Assembly: GCA_014155875.1 (NCBI GenBank)
Contig: JACEFZ010011063.1
Coordinates: 496,001 to 560,000, forward strand
Source of the DNA: Cepaea nemoralis
Lineage: Eukaryota; Mollusca; Gastropoda; Stylommatophora; Helicidae
Length of the DNA stretch: 64,000 bases
Direction: 5' to 3'
Shown here: positions 49,215-61,317 of the stretch, piece after piece
How positions within the stretch are numbered: position 1 is the first letter of the stretch
Layout: every line of letters starts with the position of its first letter
Translations under genes and position numbers: made by a program
Notes under the pieces: model-generated
The model's database searches: none
Seen by the model: the letters and a program-made list of their open reading frames with translations, nothing else
Told to the model about the DNA's origin: nothing

Positions 49215-50585
49215 AGAGTGTCCAACAGTTATACAATAAAACCGGGTTTTAGTAAACAGCGAGAACAGACAATACATCCGGGTTATTGTAAAGTAAACAA
49301 CGAGAACAGACAATAAAGCCGGATTATTGTAAAGTAAACAGCGAGAACAGACAATAAAGCCGGGTTATTGTAAAGTAAACAGCGAGAACAGACAATAAAA
49401 CCAGGTTATTGTAAAGTAAACAGCGAGAACAGATAATAATAACGGGTTATTGTAAAATAAACAGCGAGAACAGACAATAAAACCGGGTTATTATAAAATA
49501 AACAGCGAGAACAGACAATAAAGCCGGATTATTGTAAAGTAAACAGCGAGAACAGACAATAAAGCCGGGTTATTGTAAAGTAAACAGCGAGAACAGACAA
49601 TAAAGCCGGGTTATTGTAAAGTAAACAGCGAGAACAGACAATAAATCAGGGTTATTGTAAAGTAAACAACGAGAACAAACAATAAAGTTGGGTTATCGTA
49701 AAGTAAACAGCGAGAACAGACAATAAAACCGGGTTATTGTAAAGTAAACAGCGAGAACAGACAATAAAGCCGGGTTATCGTAAAGTAAACAGCGAGAACA
49801 GACAATAAAGCCGGGTTATTGTAAAGTAAACAGCGAGAACAGACAATAAAGCCGGGTTATTGTAAAGTAAACAGCGAGAACAGACAATAAAGCCGGGTTA
49901 TCGTAAAGTAAACAGCGAGAACAGACAATAAAGCCGGATTATTGTAAAGTAAACAGCGAGAACAGACAATAAAGCCGGGTTATTGTAAAGTAAACAGCGA
50001 GAACAGACAATAAAGAGTGGTTATTGTAAAGTAAACAGCGAAAACAGACAATAAAGCCGGGTTATCGTAAAGTAAACAGCCAGAACAGACAAGAAAGCCG
50101 GGTTATCGTAAAGTAAACAACGAGAACAGACAATAAAGCCGGGTTATTGTAAAGTAAACAGCGAGAACAGACAATAAAGCCGGGTTATTGTAAAGTAAAC
50201 AGCGAGAACAGACAATAAGCCGGTTTATAGTAAAGTAAACAGCGAGAACAGACAATAAAGCCGGGTTATCGTAAAGTAAACAACGAGAACAGACAATAAA
50301 GCCGTGTTATCGTAAAGTAAACAACGAGAACAGACAATAAAGCCGGGTTATCGTAAGGTAAACAGCGAGAACAGACAATAAAGCCGGGTTATCGTAAAGT
50401 AAACAACGAGAACAGACAATAAAGCCGGGTTATCGTAAGGTAAACAGCGAGAACAGACAATAAAGCCGGGTTATCGTAAGGTAAACAGCGAGAACAGACA
50501 ATAAAGCCGGGTTATCGTAAAGTAAACAACGAGAACAGACAATAAAGCCGGGTTATTGTAAAGTAAACAGCGAAAACAGAAAATG
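49215..50585. repeat. 41-bp minisatellite, about 33 units
   Basis: The unit has AACAGCGAGAACAGACAATA, AAGCCGGGTTATTGTAAAGT and A; period 41 bp. Variants differ at ATTG/ATCG and AGCG/AACG. Most units contain AATAAA in the sense orientation of the serpin gene. Intronic (intron 3). Confidence 0.95.
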
Positions 50586-50872
50586 TTCACGTCTTAGACA
50601 TCCTGGTGACATGACGCTAGAGTGACTTTCTTATAGACACATCAGGGCTGATGTTTCCTTGGTTGATGGGGACAAAATCACACTCTGTGTACCCAGCAGC
50701 TTACAAATATATGCAGTCTGTCTCCAGAAATCAGAAACCCTGAAATCTTTTTCATTATTCATTTCCCTTTTCTCATGAAAGGTTTTCTCTCCTTTTACTC
50801 TTATTCTCCTCTTTGGCCATAACGTGTCAGAGCTGCGCACTCTTCCTCATATCACCGTAAAGATTATTTCTG
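50586..50872. other. Spacer, intron 3
   Basis: Unique sequence with no gene evidence. Confidence 0.5.
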
Positions 50873-51014
50873 TCGGGGGGCAAAACGAAAAACGCTAACC
50901 TGCACATTTCACGGCGACTGCACTAGCCAGGCGGCCATAAATCCTCTGCCTCAATCCCATCCCCACCTTCTCCTCCTGCCCCACGCCGAAAGATATTATA
51001 GGCAGTAGATGACT
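50873..51014 (+). repeat. SINE family I, 5'-truncated copy
   Basis: ACCTGCACATTTCACGGCGA, CTGCACTAGCCAGGCGGCC and ATATTATAGGCAGTAGATGA match body and tail of the copy at 2815-3036. Confidence 0.72.
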
Positions 51015-52165
51015 GTTGTCCACCCAGGCCAGATTATACACGTGTGCTATTGTTGTTCACATAACCACCCAGGCCAGGCTATACACGTGTGCTATTGTTG
51101 TTCAACAACCACCCAGACCAGGTTATACACGTGTGCTATTGTTGTTCAACAACCACCCAGGCCAGGGTATACACGTGTGCTATTGTTATTCACATAACCA
51201 CCCAGGCCAGGTTATACACGTGTGCTATTGTTATTCACATAACCACCCAGGCCAGGTTATACACGTGTGCTATTGTTATTCACATAACCACCCAGGCCAG
51301 GTTATACACGTGTGCTATTGTTATTCACATAACCACCCAGGCCAGGTTATACACGTGTGCTATTGTTGTTCACATAACCACCCAGGCCAGGCTATACACG
51401 TGTGCTATTGTTATTCAACAACCACCCAGGCCAGGCTATACACGTGTGCTATTGTTATTCAACAACCACCCAGGCCAGGCTATACACGTGTGCTATTGTT
51501 GTTCACATAACCACCCAGACCAGGTTATACACGTGTGCTATTGTTGTTCACATAACCACCCAGGCCAGGGTATACACGTGTGCTATTGTTGTTCACATAA
51601 CCACCCAGGCCAGGCTATACACGTGTGCTATTGTTGTTCAACAACAACCCAGGCCAGGCTATACACGTGTGCTATTGTTGTTCACATAACCACCCAGGCC
51701 AGGTTATACACGTGTGCTATTGTTATTCAACAACCACCCAGGCCAGGCTATACACGTGTGCTATTGTTGTTCACATAACCACCCAGGCCAGGCTATACAC
51801 GTGTGCTATTGTTATTCAACAACCACCCAGGCCAGGCTATACACGTGTGCTATTGTTGTTCACATAACCACCCAGGCCAGGCTATACACGTGTGCTATTT
51901 TTGTTCAACAACCACCCAGGCCAGGCTATACACGTGTGCTATTGTAGTTCACATAACCACCCAGGCCAGGCTATACACGTGTGCTATTGTTGTTCACATA
52001 ACCACCCAGGCCAGGTTATACACGTGTGCTATTGTTGTTCACATAACCACCCAGGCCAGGTTATTATACACGTGAGCTATTGTTGTTCACACAACCAGCA
52101 TGGCCAGGTCTTATACGTGTGTTATTGTTGTTCACATAACCACTCAGGCCAGGGTAGAAACATTT
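51015..52165. repeat. 44/45-bp minisatellite, about 25 units
   Basis: Unit: CCACCCAGGCCAGGCTATAC, ACGTGTGCTATTGTTGTTC and ACATAA or AACAA. Two unit lengths (45 with CACATAA, 44 with CAACAA) are mixed. Nearly every unit holds CACGTG. The long frames in all three phases come from the period, not from coding. Confidence 0.95.
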
Positions 52166-52459
52166 GTAATTCTTTGTCACACATAAGCGCATGTCCACAT
52201 GATGACTGGCATGTCAGTTTTGATGATTGCAGCATGTTTCCAAATTCTGTCAAACACATAACACTCTTGCTAGTAACAGTATGTTACTAAACTATCTTAT
52301 ACATACAGTAATGTTGATGATGATATCATGTTGCTAATTCCTCTTATACAATCAACAATAGTGCTGGCGATTGTCTGTTAATAACCATGTTAAGCGTTTA
52401 TTGCACACACTCATCTCGGAAACATATCCTTGCTTTAAAAAAATTGTTTGCATATCCTT
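52166..52459. other. Spacer, intron 3
   Basis: Unique AT-rich sequence; no gene. Confidence 0.5.
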
Positions 52460-52682
52460 TACAGGACATCGCTGTCAACATCAGCATCTTTAAGCTGATT
52501 GTTGATTTCTTGGCAAGATTACTCTCAGTAGTTTGCCATTGCTTTCTGAGCGGTCGGCTCACATTACCCCGTAAGTTCCCGACGAGATTCGAACTGATTA
52601 TCACCGTCGTCACGTTACTTACGAGAGTATACGAGATTACGGAGAAAAGTCGCTAACCTCTAGGCCAGGAAGCCGGCCTATC
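52460..52682 (-). repeat. SINE family II, best-preserved copy
   Basis: Read on the minus strand from 52682: GGCCGGCTTCCTGGCCTAGA has box A (TGGCCTAGAGG), CAGTTCGAATCTCG (52581-52594) is box B, then CAATGGCAAACTACTGAGAG and TAATCTTGCCAAGAA form the tail module (52507-52546). Confidence 0.8.
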
Positions 52683-52850
52683 CTTGCTTACAATCCTATT
52701 AAAAAACCTTCCTTGCATACAATCATCCCAGACAACAATCCGTGTATACATTGACGCCAGACAACCGTTCTTGACAGCAAGCCAAACATGATACAAACAA
52801 ATTTCATGAACACATCCACAGTCCAACAACTGTTTCCTTGACCACCACAG
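52683..52850. other. End of serpin intron 3
   Basis: Unique sequence ending in a pyrimidine-rich acceptor, CTGTTTCCTTGACCACCACAG. Confidence 0.6.
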
Positions 52851-52987
52851 ACCAGCTGACCAAGTGGACCTTACTCCTCATCAGCACAATGGTGGTGCGT
52901 GCAGAGTGGCAGGACATGTTTGACCCAGAGAAAACTTACAAACATCGTTTTCTAATCTTGGACCCCGTCACGCACAGGAGCATCATG
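52851..52987 (+). CDS. Serpin exon 4: strand 3A region
   Basis: Acceptor TTCCTTGACCACCACAG, donor ATCATG|GTGAGT at 52988. The first two bases complete Asp177. Residues 178-202 (QLTKWTLLLISTMVVRAEWQ, DMFDP) align with the serpin strand 3A signature T...L.L.NA.YFK..W...F: Thr183, Trp196 and Phe200 are kept, while Asn-Ala and Phe-Lys of the signature are Ser-Thr and Val-Arg here. EKTYKHRF (203-210) and the Met at 222 match the next strands. The exon ends in phase 0. No following exon was found up to 64000. Confidence 0.85.
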
Positions 52988-53235
52988 GTGAGTTGTTTGT
53001 CTGTATCCCACTGACTAACTGGAGTTGAGCATATGAACACAGTTCATGTATGCATGTAGGCAAATAGGTAGGCAGGTACGCACGTACGCACGCACGTGTT
53101 CAAGTATGTGCGTGCGTCTGTGTGCGTGTATGTATGTATGTAAATATTATGTAAGTATTACGTATGCATGTGTGTGCGTGCGTGCGTGCGTGCGCGTGCG
53201 TGCGCGTGCGTGCGCGTGCGTGCGTGTGTGTGTGT
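52988..53235. other. Start of serpin intron 4
   Basis: GTGAGT donor, then GTAT/GCGTGC-type microsatellites (53045-53235). Confidence 0.6.
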
Positions 53236-53640
53236 TCAATTCAATTCACTTCAACTTTATATTAAAAGGGTTACAAATTGGACACGCAGTCCGTCTTACA
53301 TTCGGCCCTTCCAATCGCTAATCTTTCATTCATCAATAGTGCATGATACATTCACATAGGAAAATACATTGTCAAATGAATGTTGTAAACATAAACAATG
53401 CATATTACAATGTTATGAGACACATCCCTAACCCATCCACACATCCCCCTCCGACCCATATAACCCCCATCCACCCACACACACCCCCATCCACCCACAC
53501 ACCCACCCATCCACCCACACACATACCCCACCCACATATACTCCCACCCACCCCCACCTCCCACATACCCACCCCACCCACCCACACACACACACAGACA
53601 CACACATGCATACGTAATATAATACTTACATAATACATAT
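53236..53640 (-). repeat. Composite repeat, short copy
   Basis: CAATT tail and 3' module (TCTTACATTCGGCCCTTCCA, 53294-53313) followed by only 190 bp of CCCACACATCC-type minisatellite (53420-53610). Confidence 0.8.
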
Positions 53641-53684
53641 TGTATCACATTACCATTACATAGCATTATTATTAGATATGTATA

Positions 53685-53699
53685 CCTGTCTGTCTATCT

Positions 53700-53730
<31 letters not shown>

Positions 53731-53800
53731 CGTCCGTCCGTCTTTCGGTCCGTCCGTCTGTCTGTCTGTCTGTCTGCATGCCTGTCTGTCTACGTACCTG
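53685..53800. repeat. TCTG/TCCG tetranucleotide array
   Basis: CTGTCTGTCTGT and CCGTCCGTCCGT runs; no gene. Confidence 0.9.
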
Positions 53801-54579
53801 TCTGGCCTGACGTTACAATTAACTTCAGCAAGTTTTACTGTTTGCAGTTGGCTGGGTAACTTTTACGTTCAGTAGTTTACCACAGACAAGTCAGAATATT
53901 ATGTAAGGAGGCAAAAGAATCATGGCTTGAGGAAAAGTGCTTAGAAATTGAAAACCAACACAAGTCAAAATACTAAATTAGTGCACAAAAGAATTCAGGA
54001 ACTTACTAATAAAAGAACAAGTACATCAACAGGGTGTCTAAAAACTAAAGATGGCAAAATCATAATAGAAAAAGACCACATTCTACATGTATAGACAGAT
54101 TATGTGAAACACCTTTATGATGATAACAGAGACGAACAGTATGATATTAGATTTAATAATGAAGGACCGCCAATTTTGGAGATGAAGGTTCGAAATGTTC
54201 TTAAGCATATGAAAGCTGGCAAGGCCCCACGGTGCAGATAACATCACAACAGAAATGATTAAAGCTTTAGAAGAATTTGGACTAGAGCAAGTCACCAGAC
54301 TGATGAACACATTATATGATACTGGAGATATACCTCCTGAATTATGTAACTCTGTATTTATTGCAATCCCAAAGAAATCAGGAACCTTGGAATGTGATCA
54401 ACATAGAACAATTAGTATAATGAGTCACATCACAAAGATTTTGCTAAGAATTATCATGCAAAGAGTGAGGAAGAAGATACAACCTGAAATAGGGGAAGAA
54501 CAATGTGGGTTTGTAGAAGGAAAGGGTACAGTAAATGCTGTGTATATGCTGCGAACAGTTATTGAACGTGCTATAGAAG

Positions 54580-56669
54580 TGTCACAAAATGAAACCGTGT
54601 GTTTATCCGGTTGATTATTACGGAGGATTTTCTGATTACGCGGACGATCAGCCAGCGACATCTATTTTTACTAACTGGAAAAACACAGCGGATGTCAAAA
54701 TCTCAGGACAATATTTGTAGCTGCACGTGTAAATCTCTAACGGATTTTGAAACATTTGGTGGTGATGGAGACAGCGCCGTGACAGTTTGTCAACATTTGA
54801 ATACAAATGGAAGCAGTGGGGTCAGCCCATATACAAAATTGGTGGTGAGTGAGGAGGAAGTGAGTGCGCTGAATCATATATCACCTTGACAAGTCATAAA
54901 ACATATCAGAGGGACAACGGAAGTACTTAGCACGGAAGTGACAGTACATATGTCAATTCTTGGTTTCCGGAGCACCGAGAAGATTGACGGGGTTATTTGC
55001 AACTGTTGTTGGGGGTATACAGAAACTTGCTGGCTTGTTTTGAGAATCTAAACTATTGATGACAACTTTGACTGGACTAAAGCCAGGAAAATAGTTCTTG
55101 ACTGGGGTAGTTTGCCATATAAACTCGAGTTGAGATCAACTAGGGTGGACTTGAATAATGCTCTAGACAGAGTGCAGGGCACTGCAGTGCCAGTGGAAAT
55201 AATATCTACCGTGTGTTAATTAGTGACTTAATTTTACACGTGCCTATATGGCAGATGTAGATATGATTTATAGGACTGCAGTAGTGCCATTTAAGGTATA
55301 ACTTATTATAATATATTCGTTATAATTACTTTAGGCAGTAGCCTTGTTAAACTATAGTGTGATGATTAGCACTGTTAGTGGAAACTAGCTAGAGTAGGTA
55401 AGTGATACTTGGCTCGGTTAGCTAGAATAGATTAGTGAAGTGTAGATAAGCTTTACTAGTTGAGAATTGAGGGATAATAGGGATCTTTCCGTAGGTGTCC
55501 CTGGTGGGCGGGGTTCCGCATTCTGTTTGTTGATATTTTTTCCTTGTCATAGCCTGATTCGACTCTAGGTGGGTAGCTAATCTGCTCTGTGACTAAGTCT
55601 AGTTAGCTAAAGATCATTAAGCAAGGTGATAGGCTTACACTCAGCCGAAAGGATCAGTGACTAGTACTATCACCAGATGTGTTGTTTCTATCTTAGGTTC
55701 CCTACCAGATCCAAGGAAACTCTACAAGTTTTGGGAAAGAATTAAAAAACCCATTCTGAAGAACACCAGTTCAACAATCAATAAAGTTGCATACAGAAAC
55801 GTAACTTACGCTAGAAGGAAGTTGATTCACCAAACATAGTGATGATTACAGATGCACCATACAGCATCAGACAGTAGTAACTAAATGAGAACAGTCTAAT
55901 AGTTACCTAGTGTTATATAATCTCGTGTAATAGAACCCATGACATTATATGTGAGGCTGGATAGACACGAGTGAGGATCAATCCAGTACAGTAACAATTA
56001 ACATTAGTAAGTAGCCCTTATGAACTGAGTGGTTCGATGTGCAGCGAGGATGATCTGTCGACTAACTAACTAACTAACTAACTGCGTACACACTGCAAAA
56101 GACTTGTGCAGTTTGTTTAGGAACATTAGGAACGGACATTGTGTAGAGTGCAACCGGTCCCTGATTAACTCTTAATACCACCGGTGTCTATTTCGGATGT
56201 TCATGAAATTGGATTACCAGAGGTCTACAGAGGCAAAGCAGTATCCGGCAAGATGGTTTCGGCAACGGGTGAGACGTACTTGTTCTGACGTAACGTGCTG
56301 TGGTCTATCTTTGCTGTGATCAGCTGACTGAGTTGATGTCTGAGAGACAGAGTCTACACACTTTATAGAACACGTCACACATTTTCTTCACATACACGTC
56401 TCATATACGTTACATTTTTATTTTAATAAATTACTCTTTATTAATTTCTAGAAGCAAGAGTTGTTGAGTATGTTGCGTTGGGGAAGTATGAGAAGGGGGC
56501 ATAGTACGACAGTGTGAGAGTGATAGGAAAAGGTGTCCATAGGCTGATGGAGTGTGTTGGACGGAAGCTGGTGGATTCTCCAGAATATTGAGGGGAAAAA
56601 AAATAATATTATAATGTGGGTGTCGGATCTCCTCACTCCAGGGACGACACTTTAAAGGAGGACACGACA
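54580..56669. mobile_element. LTR-like element 1 (solo-LTR candidate), 2090 bp
   Basis: Starts TGTCACAAAATG, ends GGACACGACA, with 5-bp duplication AGAAG (54575-54579, 56670-56674). No retroviral gene inside. It has an AATAAA (56427-56432) near the 3' side and shares CTCCAGGGACGACA with element 2. An unrelated LINE tail is inside it (56030-56092). Confidence 0.7.
56030..56092 (+). mobile_element. LINE tail with TAAC repeats
   Basis: GAGTGGTTCGATGTGCAGCG, then GATGATCTGTCGAC and five TAAC units, nearly identical to 1666-1720. Confidence 0.75.
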
Positions 56670-57742
56670 AGAAGTAAACAAGGATATACATCTTTGTTTT
56701 ATTGACTATACAAAGGCTTTTGATAGAGCTAGACATGTCAACATGGTGGATATGCTTGCAGATCTACAAATTGATGGGAAAGACATTAGACTTATGAAGA
56801 ACATATATTGGAAACAACAAGCTGCAATAAGGATTGATAATGAAGTGGGACAGTATCAGCCAATTAAGAGAGGTGCTAGGCAAGGATGTGTGATGTCTCC
56901 AGATCTTGTTTCCCTATACAGTGAAAATATTTTCAGAAATGTAGAGGATATAAATGGAATCAGCATTGGAGGACGAAACATCAATAACATTAGATATGCA
57001 GATGATACAGTATTAATTGCAGACAATGCGCAGGACCTGCAACAATTAGTAGATGCGGTTGTTGTACACAGTGAGCAGCTGGGGTTAGAATTAAATTGTA
57101 AAAAAACTCAGGTTATGGTCGTCACTAGGAAGGAAGATGTGCCACAATGTAATATACAAGTAAATGGAAATATTCTTCAACAAGTGAATCGGTACAATTA
57201 TCTTGGAACAGTCATAACATCTGATGGGAGATGCCTTGAAGAGATTAGAACAAGCCTTTAGCAAGATGAAAAACATTCTGACCAATAAAAAGATGTCAAT
57301 TGAAACGAGAAAAAGAGTGTTGAGGGGACACATAGAGCCTGTTCTTTTGTATGGATGTGAAACTTGGACAATGGGCAGTCAAGCTGAAAAACATCTGATG
57401 GCTGCAGAAATGTGGTTTCTGAGCAAAATGCAAAGAATACCATGGACAGACAGAAAAACCAATGACCAAGTACTACAGGAGACAAATGAACATCGTAAAC
57501 TGATTAGAGAAATTAGACGTAGACAGTCAAAAAATTTTGGACATGTTATGAGAAGAAATGGATTGGAGAACATGGTGACAATTGGCAAGATCGAAGGAAA
57601 CAGACCAAGAGGCAGACCGAGATGAAAATACCTGGATGGCTTGGCGACATGGCATGGACGAGACGGGAACACTGAGCTGATCCACGACACTGGTGATCGA
57701 GTGAAATGGCGAGTCATGACCGCCCACGCTTTCCGGCATGGC

Positions 57743-59326
57743 TGTCACGGGATACTGCGAGTTTAGTGATTCCTCGATAACTTACATATAAAATTAATTG
57801 CAATATATGAGAATGGGAAAATTATTGACAGTTAGTCAGAATAACAATGGAGTACTTCAGTCTTTTAGAACATTTATAGTAGATCTAGACAGTGTTAGAC
57901 AGTGGTGATGTGTTTTTCAGTGATGGATTTTACTAACTAAGTGAAGGTTATTGACCGACTGGTATAGACGACAGATACCGTTGTTATAAGGGGTCATTGA
58001 CTGCCGATCCTATCGGACAAACAACACGGAGACGGGAGGTTGAGGAAAACACGAAGACGTGGATCAAAGCGTTAAAACTGATTGATGTACGTGAGTTTGG
58101 GAAAGCGGGGAGTAGCGGATAAAAACGGGACGGAACGGCAACGAACGAATACGTGACTTCACAAACCTTTGATGGGGGAATCACGGTAAATGTGATTGTT
58201 GATCAAACGAAACGGAGAATTGGAAACTGAGTATAAATAGTTACAAACTTGTTTTTGTGGGGAGTGTGCTACCAAACTGGACGGAGAAGGGATCTATGCG
58301 TTCTTAATTAGGAAAGAAATATAGGTCCCTTATTGTTTAAAGGCGATGGGACATTGGTGCTTATGTGCTGGTGTATTTCGATTCATGGACTAACATAGAT
58401 TATATAAGGTAATCTAGCTTTAGCTTAATAGTCTAGCATAGGGAACTAGGGGTCTGTGCTTTGCTGTTAATATTTCCTTCTTTTAGCTAATCATGTAGAC
58501 TTTAGTGAACTCATCTGTCTTATGTCAGAGTATCTTTCGGAAGCGTCTAAGTACGGCTGGAAACATGCTCACACATAAGAATTAGTCTGAAGCAGATTAA
58601 TATCACATGGTTAAATATATCACCCACAGGTTCCACGAAAACTCCTGACAGGTTCAGAGAAGATTAAAGAAATTAACTTCACTTGTGCGGAGATAAAGTA
58701 CCTCACTAGAACCACTAAGAACATAGACATGTTCTAATCGTGAGAAGAGATACCCAATAGCCCATAAAGGAACTCTGTATAAATAAAAGAATATCCAAGA
58801 AAAGAAAGTACATGGAAAAGACGTTAAACTGCTGAAGGCAGAGCGACATAAAACTGCATACATTTGCACTGTGGACTAATATAAAACTTTACTAACTGGA
58901 GACAGTGTGTAGAACATTTATAGTAGATCTAGACAGTGTTAGACAGTGGTGATGTGTTTTTCAGTGATGGATTTTACTAACTTCTAAAAAGGGAAATCTG
59001 TTAAAGTAAGAGACTTACCTTAATCACATTTTTTATGGTGATCAGACGGTGAAAATCTTTTTCAATATTGGAATACGTCCAGACTCAAGCGGAGCGGGGC
59101 ATCCAGAGTGAGAGCTGTCCATATATGTGTGATATCTTGTTGCATGGCCGTATGCAGATGAGAGATGTGATACGGAGCATAGACATTCAGAGTCCTATCT
59201 CGCACTCACAATAGAAGACACTACAAATTGCATATACACATTCAATCCATACAACTGACATAGTTTTCCGCATTAAATATTTTATTAATTGTTGGAGGAA
59301 ACTGTTGTCTGGGTATGTTATGAAGG

Positions 59327-59398
<72 letters not shown>

Positions 59399-59513
59399 TG
59401 AGTAGAAGACAGAATGGAGGAGTGTAGACAAAAGTCTGTCAATAATTCCCAAGTATAAGGATCTTAAAGGTGTGCTTGTTGATTCCACTGTCCTCCAGGG
59501 ACGACAAGCGACA
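57743..59513. mobile_element. LTR-like element 2 (solo-LTR candidate), 1771 bp
   Basis: Starts TGTCACGGGATAC, ends ACAAGCGACA, with 5-bp duplication ATGGC (57738-57742, 59514-59518); RTE sequence resumes directly after it. Shares the start, CTCCAGGGACGACA (59493-59506) and an AT-rich stretch around 59272-59310 with element 1. A 72-bp segment (57866-57937) is repeated at 58912-58983. A GA array is at 59332-59394. No coding region is recognisable. Confidence 0.7.
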
Positions 59514-59537
59514 ATGGCACATGATTGATTGATTGAG

Positions 59538-60018
59538 TTTACCATTGCTATCTGAACCACCGGCGCTCCTACCATCACAATTAAGGCAAGACGTACTTCT
59601 CCGGCATTGTCTGCTGCTCATCTCGAATCATCGACTCCTTATATCGGGGACTTGTATAAATGTGATCACTTAACCTAACTCACAGAGGCTGGCATTTGTT
59701 ATGGTAGAAACAACATACATAACAATAGGTACTTAGCAGAGGGGACACAAATAAGAGATAAGATAGTTTATAAAATATTCTTCTTCATCACGGTGATGTG
59801 AGGTAGAGCACACCTCTGACTGCGTTCGTCCCAAAGAGGAGAAAAAGAGTAAAACCAGAGAAAACCTCTCACTTCCCCCAACGCATATAAATAGGGAAAG
59901 TAATAAAGAAGAAGATTTCAGGGGACTGAATTATTATTTATTTTCAATCCCAGACAATGCATTGAATGCGCTGAATTAGGCTGTGGTATCAATAGTAAAT
60001 GTACAGATTAAATTTACA
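59538..60018. other. Spacer, no gene recognised
   Basis: Unique sequence without repeats or exon signals; no serpin motif in any frame. Confidence 0.45.
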
Positions 60019-60030
60019 GACTAAACAAAC

Positions 60031-60211
60031 TGTCATTTACTGCCAATATAGTACCTTTCGGTGTATGGCAGAGGGGTCTTTGAGCCTGAGGAATAAAGGC
60101 CGCCTGGCTAGTGCAGTCGCCGCGAACTGTGCAGGTTAGGAGTTTCTTTTTGCCCCCGACAGAAAAAAAATCCGACACCTTACCGAGGGATCGAACCCGG
60201 GCCTCCCGAAT
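60031..60211 (-). repeat. SINE family I with 12-bp target duplication
   Basis: Matches 2815-2995 and is truncated just upstream of box B (GGGATCGAACCCGGGCC on this strand). Flanked by GACTAAACAAAC at 60019-60030 and 60212-60223, a LINE-type target duplication. Confidence 0.87.
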
Positions 60212-60223
60212 GACTAAACAAAC

Positions 60224-61317
60224 AAATCATGAATATCACAACATTTATCTATTTATCAAATTCTGCAGCTTCAGTGGCAACTGATGTCCATACAAACATT
60301 GAAGTTCAGTATCAGATACAACAGACAACTGGGGTCTAATATCAAACAACAGCAATGGATAGTTCCCTGCCAATCACCAGTCCTCTGCCCCCTAGGCAAA
60401 GTCTATAGGGTACACCAAGTACAATAAATGCTCAAATATCTAAGCTGAGTAGAGTGTAACATTTAACAAAAGCGAGACACCTTAACACAAGATGTTACAC
60501 TTCCACAACAAGAACTTTGACATTGACAACATGAATACAACGGAATAATTGTAACACCTACAAAAATATAAGTGGCAACACTAATAGGAATAAGTTGCGA
60601 CTCTAACGGAAACCCAGGAGAGCGCTGACATGACAGTCATATGCCACTCGAATCTCATCTAATACATAGACTGCCTACAGATCAGCTCTACAAAACAGGC
60701 CAAGCTCAGGATGTTGGCTTCGTGATCCAGGTTATCCGTCAATACACACGGCACTGACATGTTCTTTGTTCTGGCTGTGTTTTCCGGTTGTTGCCAGGAG
60801 TTTTCCGCTTTAACAGGCCAAAACTGACGAGTCGGTACGGTACTGTTACAGATATAACAACAGATATCTTCTTCTTCGTTCATCCGGAGTTTTTTTTCGG
60901 ATGTGATTGCGTTGTGCCTGTTTACAGCAGAGCTGCATTCTTGCGCCGTTAGGCCGACACATCCGACTTCTGCGGGCATTTGTTGACCGGGTTAACCTTC
61001 CCGGGGGTTTCTTAGGACATTTGACTCTCACTGTTGTGGTGTTATCCCCCATCCCAGCTGGTCCATATAGAACAGCCAAAGATCCTGGTCAGCCCTCAAG
61101 GGAAGGCAGGGGCAGACCGTGGGCATTCCCCGCCATCCAAGGAGGCTTCCATATTTGCAGAGCCGATACATAGCGCTCTGGTACTGGGCTCACCCAAGGA
61201 ATCGTCACGTCCTGCACATGGCTGCTTAGCCTCACTTCCGTATATTGGGCCTTCCGTTCACCATAGGCTGTTCTTCCGGAAACCAGAAGTATGCAGTCTG
61301 CAGATGACATCCACACA
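60224..61317. other. Spacer left of the right-edge LINE
   Basis: Two modest minus-strand frames (60659-60979 and 60846-61079) overlap in different phases and have no recognisable domain. The part from about 61000 rightwards may be 3' untranslated sequence of the LINE. Confidence 0.4.

Larger units (their letters stand above)
53885..59537 (+). mobile_element. RTE-type LINE copy B, invaded twice
   Basis: Same family as copy A. Pieces: 53885-54579 (RT N-terminal, with ITTEMIKALEEFGLEQVTRL and KKSGTLECDQHRTISIMSHI, then EEQCGFVEGKGTVNAVYMLR), 56675-57742 (palm and C-terminal half: RQGCVMSPDLVSLYSENIF, NNIRYADDTVLIADNAQDL at about 56980-57036, LGLELNCKKTQVMVVTRKED, NGLENMVTIGKIEGNRPRGR) and 59519-59537 (ACATGATTGATTGATTGAG tail). 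The palm segment is open from 56743 to 57261. It is better preserved than copy A. The two gaps are LTR-like insertions, each with its own 5-bp duplication. Confidence 0.85.

Noticed and set aside
49215..50585. CRISPR-like regularly spaced repeat
   Set aside because: Units are head-to-tail with no unique spacers, and the context is an animal intron; it is a minisatellite.
51016..51778. Long open frames in three phases (TTQARLYTCAIVI repeats)
   Set aside because: Produced by the 44/45-bp minisatellite; frames shift between 44- and 45-bp units and have no start, splice or family support.
54599..54889. Possible serpin exon 5
   Set aside because: No serpin strand or hinge motif in any frame, and it lies within LTR-like element 1.
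60659..61079. Host gene with Cys-rich segment (CCYICNSTV)
   Set aside because: Overlapping frames in two phases, no splice support and no known domain; close to a LINE 3' region.
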